NCBI GenBank assembly: GCA_964451365.1
Contig: CAYVIB010000014.1
Location: 38,753 to 102,752 of the forward strand
Direction: 5' to 3'
Origin: CAYVIB01 sp964451365
Lineage (GTDB): Bacteria > Pseudomonadota > Gammaproteobacteria > Pseudomonadales > Cellvibrionaceae
Length of the DNA: 64,000 nt
This document shows, piece by piece, positions 9,376 through 16,702 of this stretch. The translations under genes were made by a program, and so were the position numbers. Every line of letters starts with the position of its first letter. The first letter of the stretch is position 1. The notes beneath the pieces were generated by a model. That model was not told the origin of the DNA. It saw nothing but the letters and a program-made list of their open reading frames with translations, and did no database searches.

Positions 9376-11994
9376 ATGGAAAAACTACCTGAAACGCTCA
9401 GAGATAACGTTCGCCTGCTGGGCGATTTACTCGGGCAAACCCTGCTGGAACACGAAGGCCCGGCGGTATTTCGTAAAGTGGAAGAAATCCGCGCCATGGC
9501 CAAATGCCTGAATCACAAGCAAAACGGCGGCTACAATGCACTGGTTTCACTGCTCAGCAAGGTGGATGACAAAGATATTCTCCCCATTGTGCGGGCATTC
9601 AACCAGTTTTTGAACCTGGCCAATATTGCTGACCAGGAGTACTTCTCCAGCGCCGCCGCCGAAGGTTCGGACGGCCTGGACGAACTCCTCCAGCAGTATC
9701 TCGGCAATGTGGGCCAGGAAGGCATCTCCAATCTGTTGAAGGACCTGCGAATTGAGCTGGTATTAACTGCCCACCCGACCGAAATCACCCGTAGGACCCT
9801 GATCCGCAAGTACGACAAGATCGCCCGCTCACTGTCGGACCGCAGCCGTAATGACCTGCTGACATTCGAGTCCGATAAGATCGAAGGCCGCCTGCACCGT
9901 TTGATCCAGGAAGTCTGGAATACCAACGAGATACGCAGCGAGCGGCCGACTGCCGTGGACGAGGCCAAATGGGGCTTCGCCGTTATCGAAAACAGCCTTT
10001 GGGACGCGGTGCCCGATTTCGTTCGCCACATCGACCGCCTGAGCCGCCGCCGGTTGGGCGAACCGCTGCCGCTGAGCACCATGCCGTTCCGCTTTTTTTC
10101 CTGGATGGGTGGCGACCGGGACGGCAACCCCAACGTTACCAGCAAGGTAACCGAGGAGGTGATTCTGCTGGGGCGCTGGATGGCGGCGGACCTGTACCTG
10201 CAGGATATCCACAACCTGGGCGGCGACCTGAGCATGCACGAGGCCAGCCAGGAGCTGTTTGACACCCTGGGCTACCAAAGCGCCACACCCTATCGCGACC
10301 TGCTGCACTCCCTGCGCAACCGGCTGGAGGTTACCTTGCAGTGGACGGAAAATCACGTGAAAGGGAACAGGCAGTCAGAACCCAAAGATACTATTCGGCA
10401 GGCGAAAGATCTGCTCGACCCGCTGTTGCTGTGTCACCGTTCACTCTGTGAGGTGGGGCTTACGTACATTGCAAACGGTCCGCTGACAGACACCATTCGC
10501 CGCATTTACGCTTTCGGCATTAACCTGTCGGCGTTGGATATTCGCCAGGACGGGGATCGCCACGTGCAGTTACTGGACGAGCTCACCCTTTACCTGGAGC
10601 TGGGCAGCTACCGCGAATGGGACGAAGAAAAACGGCGGGCATTCCTGCTTGAGCAACTGGCCAGCAAACGCCCACTGATTCCGTCCAAGTGGTCCGTCAG
10701 CGAGGAATCGGCGGAAGTCCTGGAAACCTGTCGCATCATAGCGCGCCAGCCACGGGAAACACTTTCCCAGTACGTCATTTCAATGGCCCGGCAGCCTTCG
10801 GATGTACTGGCCGTGGCGCTTATTCTAAAAGAAACCGGTGTGAGTTGGGATATGCCGATTGTCCCGCTGTTCGAAACCCTGGACGACCTCGATCGCGCTC
10901 CCGGAGTGATGAACAAGCTGTGGCAACTGCACTGGTACCAGCAGTATTGCAGGGGCAACCAAACCGTCATGATCGGCTATTCCGACTCCGCCAAGGATGC
11001 CGGCAAGTTCGCCGCCACCTGGGCGCAGTACAAATCCCAGGAAAAGCTGGTGAGCCTGGCGGAACAGCACGAAATCCAGCTTACCCTGTTCCACGGCCGC
11101 GGCGGTACCGTCGGCCGCGGCGGTGGCCCGGTGGAAAAAGCGATGGCCTCGCAACCGCCCGGCTCCGTCAAGGGTCGCGTTCGCGTTACCGAACAGGGGG
11201 AAATGATCCGCTACAAATTCGGTTTGCCGCGCGTGGCTTTTCGCAGCCTCAATATTTACACCTGCGCAACGCTGAAGGCCACCGTCAACCCGAGCCCCGC
11301 GCCCAAACCGGAATGGCGCGAGCTGATCGAAAAAATGGCCGCTGCCAGCCTGGAAACCTACCGCAGCGTTGTGCGCGGTCATGACCATTTTGTGCCCTAC
11401 TTCCGCAGCCTGACCCCGGAGCAGGAACTCAACAAGCTCGCGTTGGGTTCCCGCCCGGCCAAGCGCAAGGCCAGTGGCGGCGTGGAAAGTTTGCGCGCCA
11501 TCCCTTGGGTGTTCGCCTGGACGCAGGTGCGGCTGAACCTCCCCGGCTGGCTGGGCACACGCCAGGCACTGGAGTACGGGTTGGAAAATGCGCCCGAAAT
11601 CCTCGATCAAATGGTGGCGGACTGGCCATTCTTTTCCAGCTTCCTGGATTTGCTGGAAATGGTAATCGGCAAGTCCGACGAGGACATCTGCGGCCATTAC
11701 GAAAAACAACTGGTGGATGAACAATATCGCGAACTGGGTGTGCGCCTGCGCGAGGACCTGGTGGCTATTGCAGGCCTGCTGAACAAGCTGAAAAAGCAGG
11801 GCGAACTGCTGGAAGGCGACCCCCTGCTTCACCTGTCGATCAACGTGCGTAAACCTTACATCGACCCGCTCAACTACCTGCAGGTGGAACTGCTCAAGCG
11901 AGAACGCCGCACCGGAGAAATTCCCCCGGAGCTGGACCAGGCGCTGAAGGTAACCATGGCGGGAATCGCCGCCGGCATGAGAAATACCGGTTAG
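9376..11994 (+). CDS. ppc: Phosphoenolpyruvate carboxylase
   Basis: The enzyme carboxylates phosphoenolpyruvate with bicarbonate to oxaloacetate, refilling the TCA cycle in the cytoplasm. At 872 aa it is close to the E. coli enzyme (883). It shows the catalytic histidine motif LTAHPTEITRRTL, the glycine-rich loop FHGRGGTVGRGGGP, GYSDSAKDAG, and the conserved C-terminus MAGIAAGMRNTG. The start at 9376 (MEKLPETLRDNVRLLGDLLG) matches where the family begins; the upstream ribosome-binding site (GAGAG) is weak. It is apparently monocistronic and is followed 12 bases later by a long inverted repeat. Confidence 0.97.
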   Translation: MEKLPETLRDNVRLLGDLLGQTLLEHEGPAVFRKVEEIRAMAKCLNHKQNGGYNALVSLLSKVDDKDILPIVRAFNQFLNLANIADQEYFSSAAAEGSDGLDELLQQYLGNVGQEGISNLLKDLRIELVLTAHPTEITRRTLIRKYDKIARSLSDRSRNDLLTFESDKIEGRLHRLIQEVWNTNEIRSERPTAVDEAKWGFAVIENSLWDAVPDFVRHIDRLSRRRLGEPLPLSTMPFRFFSWMGGDRDGNPNVTSKVTEEVILLGRWMAADLYLQDIHNLGGDLSMHEASQELFDTLGYQSATPYRDLLHSLRNRLEVTLQWTENHVKGNRQSEPKDTIRQAKDLLDPLLLCHRSLCEVGLTYIANGPLTDTIRRIYAFGINLSALDIRQDGDRHVQLLDELTLYLELGSYREWDEEKRRAFLLEQLASKRPLIPSKWSVSEESAEVLETCRIIARQPRETLSQYVISMARQPSDVLAVALILKETGVSWDMPIVPLFETLDDLDRAPGVMNKLWQLHWYQQYCRGNQTVMIGYSDSAKDAGKFAATWAQYKSQEKLVSLAEQHEIQLTLFHGRGGTVGRGGGPVEKAMASQPPGSVKGRVRVTEQGEMIRYKFGLPRVAFRSLNIYTCATLKATVNPSPAPKPEWRELIEKMAAASLETYRSVVRGHDHFVPYFRSLTPEQELNKLALGSRPAKRKASGGVESLRAIPWVFAWTQVRLNLPGWLGTRQALEYGLENAPEILDQMVADWPFFSSFLDLLEMVIGKSDEDICGHYEKQLVDEQYRELGVRLREDLVAIAGLLNKLKKQGELLEGDPLLHLSINVRKPYIDPLNYLQVELLKRERRTGEIPPELDQALKVTMAGIAAGMRNTG

Positions 11995-12005
11995 GCAATT
12001 AAAAC

Positions 12006-12079
12006 GTAGGGCAAGCGTAGCGCCACCCGCCGTTGTTTTACCGTGGTCTGGCGGGTGGCGCTACGCTTACCCGGCCTAC
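12006..12079. repeat. REP-like long hairpin between ppc and dxs
   Basis: Two arms, the left beginning GTAGGGCAAGCGTAGCG and the right ending GCTACGCTTACCCGGCCTAC, share a 19-bp uninterrupted inverted repeat (core AAGCGTAGCGCCACCCGCC) around an 18-base loop. No T-run follows, so it is not a classic rho-independent terminator, though it could stabilise or end the ppc message. Related motifs with GGGTAAGCG cores occur at 47641-47674 and 61508-61530, suggesting an interspersed REP-type family. Confidence 0.8.
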
Positions 12080-12189
12080 AGCGCCCCACAGGGCATTGTC
12101 ATCAACCTTTAAAAAAGCCGGGCTAAGGCCTACAATTGCCGGTCACGCTCGGGCAACCGGGCCAAACAAAACCGGTTGTAGAATATTCA

Positions 12190-14121
12190 ATGCCAGATCA
12201 AATCCCCATCAAGCGCCCGATTACGCCCCTGTTGGACCAGGTTAACGTTCCGGAGGATGTGCGCAAGCTGGATGAAAAACAGCTGCCGCAATTGGCTGAT
12301 GAATTGCGCCAGTACCTGCTGTACACGGTGGGACAGACCGGTGGACACTTCGGCGCGGGGCTGGGCGTGGTTGAACTTACCGTGGCCCTGCATTACGTAT
12401 TGAACACACCCGACGACCGCCTCGTGTGGGACGTGGGCCACCAGACCTACCCCCACAAAATCATCACAGGCCGCAAAGAAGCCATGCAGAGCATCCGCCA
12501 GATGGGCGGCTTGTCGGGTTTCCCCAAACGCGGCGAAAGCGAATACGACACCTTCGGCGTCGGCCATTCCAGCACCTCCATCAGCGCAGCACTGGGTATG
12601 GCGCTGGCCAGCGAAATGAAGGACGACCCGCGCCAGACGGTGGCGGTGATCGGCGATGGGGCGATGACCGCCGGCATGGCCTTCGAAGCACTCAATCACG
12701 CCAGCCATACCAACACCAATATGCTTGTCGTGCTCAACGACAACAATATGTCCATCTCCAAAAATGTGGGCGGGCTGGCCAATTACTTCTCCAAGATCTG
12801 GGCGAGCAAAACCTACACCGCGTTGCGTGAAGGCGGCAAGCGCGTGCTGACCAAAATGCCGCAAACCGCGTGGGAAATCGCGCGCAAGACCGAAGAACAT
12901 ATGAAGGGCATGGTCTCGCCCGGCACCCTGTTCGAGGAACTTGGCTTTTACTACGTAGGCCCCATCGATGGCCACGACCTGGGTCGCCTGGTGCACGACA
13001 TTCGCAACATGCTGTCGATCAAGGGCCCGAAACTGCTGCACGTGATTACCCAAAAGGGCAAAGGCTACGCGCCAGCGGAAGACGATCCCGTGAGTTACCA
13101 TGCGCTGACCAAGATCGAACCGAAAACCAAAATCTCCGTTACCACGACGCCGGAAAAACCAAAAAAGAAAAAATACCAGGATGTTTTCGGCGAGTGGCTG
13201 TGCGATATGGCCGACAAGGACCCGCTGCTGATCGGCATTACTCCCGCCATGTGCGAAGGCTCCGGCATGGTGGCGTTCGCGGAATGCTATCCCGACCGCT
13301 TTCACGACGTGGCTATTGCCGAACAGCACGCGGTTACCTTTGCCGCCGGTCTTGCCTGCGAAGGTTTTAAACCCGTCGTCGCCATCTATTCAACCTTTTT
13401 ACAGCGCGCTTACGACCAGCTGATCCACGACGTGGCCCTGCAAAACCTGGATGTAACATTCGCCATCGACCGCGCGGGACTGGTCGGCGAAGACGGCCCC
13501 ACCCACGCCGGCGCATTCGACATCTCCTACCTGCGCTGCATTCCCAATATGATTATCGCCACCCCCAGCGATGAAAATGAATGCCGGCAACTGCTGTACA
13601 GCGCCTACGACCATGCCGGCCCTTCCGCCGTGCGTTACCCTCGCGGCACCGGCCCCGGTATCGAAACCGTTTTTGAAAACGGGAATTTGGAAATTGGTAA
13701 AGGCAGAACAGTTCGAACCGGTAAAAATGTGTCAATCCTGAACTTCGGCGCGTTGTTGTCAGACGCGAAAACCGTGGCGGAAAAAAATAATTACAGCCTG
13801 TGCGACATGCGCTGGGCCAAACCCCTCGACGAATCACTGGTACTGCAACAGGCGGCAGACCACGAGTTTATCGTCACGCTGGAAGAAAATGCCATTGCCG
13901 GCGGTGCCGGCAGCGCGGTAGCGGAAATACTTAGCGCGCACGGAATTGTAAAACCCGTTCTACAACTGGGCCTGCCGGACCTGTTCTATGAACACGGCAA
14001 ACGTAGCGAATTATTGAAAAAAGCAGGCCTTGATGCCGATTGCATCACCAGCGCCATCGCAAGATGGATTGAAACCATAGCGATGCATTCGGAGAAGAAT
14101 GCCAGTTTGCTTAGCCTCTAA
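12190..14121 (+). CDS. dxs: 1-deoxy-D-xylulose-5-phosphate synthase
   Basis: This thiamine-diphosphate enzyme condenses pyruvate and glyceraldehyde 3-phosphate in the first step of the MEP isoprenoid pathway, and its product also feeds thiamine and pyridoxal synthesis. The 643-aa protein has the N-terminal THDP domain (GHFGAGLGVVELTVALH, then GDGAMTAGMAFEALNHA and NDNNMSISKNVGGL), the central pyrimidine domain with GLVGEDGPTHAG, and the transketolase C-terminal domain. I start at MPDQIPIKRPITPLL (12190); 18 further codons upstream are in frame but lack similarity. A lysine-rich linker KPKKKKYQDVF sits near residue 325. The stop lies directly against a fragment of foreign coding sequence on the other strand. 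Confidence 0.97.
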   Translation: MPDQIPIKRPITPLLDQVNVPEDVRKLDEKQLPQLADELRQYLLYTVGQTGGHFGAGLGVVELTVALHYVLNTPDDRLVWDVGHQTYPHKIITGRKEAMQSIRQMGGLSGFPKRGESEYDTFGVGHSSTSISAALGMALASEMKDDPRQTVAVIGDGAMTAGMAFEALNHASHTNTNMLVVLNDNNMSISKNVGGLANYFSKIWASKTYTALREGGKRVLTKMPQTAWEIARKTEEHMKGMVSPGTLFEELGFYYVGPIDGHDLGRLVHDIRNMLSIKGPKLLHVITQKGKGYAPAEDDPVSYHALTKIEPKTKISVTTTPEKPKKKKYQDVFGEWLCDMADKDPLLIGITPAMCEGSGMVAFAECYPDRFHDVAIAEQHAVTFAAGLACEGFKPVVAIYSTFLQRAYDQLIHDVALQNLDVTFAIDRAGLVGEDGPTHAGAFDISYLRCIPNMIIATPSDENECRQLLYSAYDHAGPSAVRYPRGTGPGIETVFENGNLEIGKGRTVRTGKNVSILNFGALLSDAKTVAEKNNYSLCDMRWAKPLDESLVLQQAADHEFIVTLEENAIAGGAGSAVAEILSAHGIVKPVLQLGLPDLFYEHGKRSELLKKAGLDADCITSAIARWIETIAMHSEKNASLLSL

Positions 14122-14204
14122 TCCTCAATAGTCACACCGTCGACGCCGGGCACACCCGGATTGCTGCGCACTTGTTCCGGGCTGTTTGCAGGTTCTCGGG
14201 CGCT
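14118..14204 (-). pseudogene. Group II intron reverse transcriptase remnant
   Basis: Read on the minus strand, the last 22 codons before a TAG at 14118 give PEQVRSNPGVPGVDGVTIED preceded by NS. This matches the conserved N-terminal block of group II intron maturase/reverse transcriptases (QVxxNxGAPGVDGxTxE). The remaining roughly 400 residues are missing, because the frame ends inside the dxs stop region. Sequence upstream of SAREPANS in the same frame (to 14369) is not recognisable. It is a dead fragment marking a past insertion or recombination at the dxs 3' end. Confidence 0.7.
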
Positions 14205-14340
14205 AAGATGCGTTCCAGTAGGTGACTTTCCAAGGCTGGGAACAAATCCGCTTCGCTTGTCAGGTAGGAGCGCGTTCTGAAATTTTTGACAACGGGCTGG
14301 GACTTTTTTTACAGCCTCGTTATCCACGAAGGGGGAGATC

Positions 14341-15003
14341 GTGACTGAATGTCCGGCATGCAAGATCACTCATGTTGAGATTCAGAGGGAGGATCACGGC
14401 GAGCAGCTATTTGTTGAGTGCGGGAGATGTGGAGATTTCGAGGTAACCCGTACCGCATTAAGAAAGTTAGAAAGTCTGGTCGAGCCTTTGGTATTTTCGG
14501 CTTGGCTCAGGTCTCACAAAGAAATGGGGAGCAAAGCACCTGAACTTCATAGCTGAAATATTGAAAACATTGTCAAGACAATTCCCGATTACTCTGTTTC
14601 AGAAAAACAACTTCTTCTGTTGAAGGCCGCTGAACGGAGGAGCAAATTCCCCGGTTCATCTGTTCAGTTGTTAGCTATAACAGATCATGTATTGAACTTT
14701 TCAATCAATGAGGAAGAGTTCAACTACCATATTGATTCATTGGTCGAGCGGAAGCTGTTAAAGGATAATGATGATGCACAATCCTCCCTCAGGAAATTGA
14801 TAATTATTCCGAATGGGTGGAGCTTTCTGTCCGATGCAAATAGCAGGTTATCACAGTCCTCTCGATGTTTTGTGGCGATGTCGTTCCCCCAAATCTTGAT
14901 GAGGTTTGGACGGAGGCAATTAAACCTGCAATAGAAATTGCCGGATTTGACCCACATCGTATTGACCGAACTCCACATAACGAGCGCATAGACGTGAAGA
15001 TTA
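14341..15003 (+). pseudogene. Decayed zinc-ribbon protein with FVAMSF-type C-terminal domain
   Basis: Pieced together, the frames describe one gene. It begins at GTG 14341 with a good AGGGGGAG site and a zinc ribbon (CPAC and CGRC, residues 4-7 and about 28-31), then a helical middle (IPDYSVSEKQLLLLKAAERR). Its C-terminus, RCFVAMSF then NLDEVWTEAIKPAIEIAGF and RIDRTPHNERIDVKI, is typical of uncharacterised proteins with a nucleoside-deoxyribosyltransferase/TIR-like fold. Three lesions are visible: an in-frame TGA at 14554-14556, a one-base shift in a run of five C near 14885-14889, and loss of similarity after about 15000. The intact protein would have been a sensor or effector of unknown role. 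Confidence 0.7.
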
Positions 15004-15134
15004 TCTTTTATTTGTGGACTCTGGATGCTCGTTCTGCCAAGACATTTTGTGTGGGCACTCATTAAATACCAGCTCTTTTTGTTCAGGTACTTTTCGTTTA
15101 AGCTGCTATTCCCATTTTCACCCGAGGGGAAATT

Positions 15135-15566
15135 ATGAGTAATATTCAAGGAAAGTGTCTCTGCGAGAATATCGAGTACGAAATTCGTGGTGCGCTGGGT
15201 CCAATATACAACTGCCACTGCTCCAAGTGCAGAAGATGGCATGGCGCACCATTTCGTACAAGGGCGTCCATCGACCTTTCGCAATTCAACTTGCTACGCG
15301 GCGCCGAATACTTGTCGTCTTTTAAGTCCTCGGATAATGTCACGAAATATTTTTGTAAGATCTGCGGCTCTCCATTGCACAGCACCTATGCTGACAGGCC
15401 GAATGTGGTCGGTATTGCCTTGGGCGCATTGGAAGGTGTGGAAGCCGAGCCGGAAGCCAACATCTTCACTGGCTCGAAAGCCACATGGTACAAGATTACG
15501 GACGGGCTTCCTCAATACGAGTCATGGCCCGGTAGCGAGGCTCGTGTCAGGGAAACCAATGCATAA
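15135..15566 (+). CDS. GFA/CENP-V-domain zinc protein
   Basis: A 143-aa protein of the glutathione-dependent formaldehyde-activating (GFA) fold. The zinc-binding cysteines are in place: KCLCENIEYE near the N-terminus, CHCSKCRRWHG in the middle and CKICGSPLH further on. The start follows CGAGGGGAAATT. Family members are often annotated as S-hydroxymethylglutathione synthase or aldehyde-activating proteins, but most have no proven substrate. It lies in the AT-richer accessory island between a pseudogene and a secreted-protein gene, and may be a captured cassette gene. Confidence 0.88.
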   Translation: MSNIQGKCLCENIEYEIRGALGPIYNCHCSKCRRWHGAPFRTRASIDLSQFNLLRGAEYLSSFKSSDNVTKYFCKICGSPLHSTYADRPNVVGIALGALEGVEAEPEANIFTGSKATWYKITDGLPQYESWPGSEARVRETNA

Positions 15567-15725
15567 AGGCCAACCACGGCGACAGCTTTTCTAGTGCAGG
15601 TCCAACGCCTCCACCAGGACCCCGTTCGGGCATTCACACTTACGCTGCAGCCCCGTATTTGAATATTAAAATCTATTGCAACGTAAAAATTACACAGGTT
15701 GTAGACTTCAAACAAGGAGTAAATT

Positions 15726-16598
15726 ATGAAACGTATCTACATTTTTATCACCCTGTTGCTTCCGATTCTAACCATGAGCAGCAACACTTGTGGCCAGGAT
15801 ATACCCCCAGTCGTGGAAGGCCCTTATCTCGGGCAAAAGCCTCCGGGCTTAACTCCTGATGCTTTCGCTCCCGGCATTGTAACGACTGAGCATTATGAAT
15901 ATAGCGGTGTTTTCACGCCTGATATAAACGAGTTCTATCTCATCAGGAACGGCGGTAAATATGAAAAGCCTTCATTTGTTGTTTTTCAAAATAAAAATAA
16001 TCGATGGCACGAATCAGTTATATCGCCCTGGATGGGGCAACCCTTTATTGCTCCTGACGGCAAGACAATGCATTTGGGCAGACGGTATATGGAGCGTACC
16101 GGGGCTGGCTGGTCAGAGGTAAAAAGTCTTGACTCCCCCTTCAAGGAAATGCCGATTATGCGCCTTACAGTTTCCTCTAAAGGAACTTATTTTTTTGATG
16201 AGTTCAAATCAGATAAAACGGGTTCCATTCGCTATTCACGATTAGTCGATGGCAAACATGAGGAACCGAAACTACTCAGCAAAAAGATTAATAGCGGAAA
16301 AAGCTTCCACCCCTTCATCGCGCCGGATGAGTCGTACCTTCTATTTGATAGTGAAAGAGACGGCGGGTACGGTGATTCTGATATCTATATCAGTTTTCGC
16401 GCGAAAGATGGCTCATGGGGGACGCCCATTAATCTCGGCGACAAGATAAATACAGGCGCCTGGGAAGCGTCCGCCAGCGTGACACCAGATGGAAAGTACC
16501 TTTTCTTCAATAGAAATACGGGCAAGGACAACTACGAAAATGTGGACATATTCTGGGTGAACGCACAATTTATTGAGACGCTCAGGCCCACCCAATAA
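15726..16598 (+). CDS. Secreted PD40/TolB-type beta-propeller repeat protein
   Basis: The 290-aa product starts with a signal peptide (MKRIYIFITLLLPILTMSSN then C22, possibly a lipoprotein or plain signal). It then has WD40-like PD40 repeats of the type APDESYLLFDSERDGGYGDS and TPDGKYLFFNRNTGKDN with SDIYISFRAKDGSW. Such propellers bind partners or sugars in the periplasm and have no catalytic residues to point to. The ribosome-binding site is AAGGAG. The gene is distinctly more AT-rich than its neighbours and ends four bases before an attC-like site, as expected for an integron cassette gene. Confidence 0.85.
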   Translation: MKRIYIFITLLLPILTMSSNTCGQDIPPVVEGPYLGQKPPGLTPDAFAPGIVTTEHYEYSGVFTPDINEFYLIRNGGKYEKPSFVVFQNKNNRWHESVISPWMGQPFIAPDGKTMHLGRRYMERTGAGWSEVKSLDSPFKEMPIMRLTVSSKGTYFFDEFKSDKTGSIRYSRLVDGKHEEPKLLSKKINSGKSFHPFIAPDESYLLFDSERDGGYGDSDIYISFRAKDGSWGTPINLGDKINTGAWEASASVTPDGKYLFFNRNTGKDNYENVDIFWVNAQFIETLRPTQ

Positions 16599-16601
16599 CC
16601 A

Positions 16602-16659
16602 TATAACAATCGCGGGAAGAGCGACGCCAAAGGCGGCGCGCCTTCCGTGGGTGTTAAGT
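16602..16659 (+). repeat. attC-like integron recombination site (candidate)
   Basis: A 58-bp imperfect palindrome follows the PD40-type gene. The right end GTTAAGT fits the R' consensus GTTRRRY. The left end ATATAAC pairs with it in 5 of 7 positions. Inner boxes GGAAG (16615-16619) and CTTCC pair perfectly with an unpaired spacer between, and the centre GCGACGCC-AAA-GGCGGCGC forms a hairpin. Box order, size and the extra unpaired base fit short attC sites. No integrase gene or second clear attC is seen. Confidence 0.6.
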
Positions 16660-16702
16660 GGCCGAGTCCCCAAAATAAACACTGCGTTCCACTTAATACC
16701 TG

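Noticed and set aside
14620..14934. Separate 104-aa gene
   Set aside because: It is in the same frame as the zinc-ribbon start at 14341 and continues that gene after a TGA, so it is one piece of the pseudogene.
15604..15645. Second attC site (GTCCAAC ... GTTCGGG)
   Set aside because: The interval is far too short for an attC, and GTTCGGG breaks the GTTRRRY rule.
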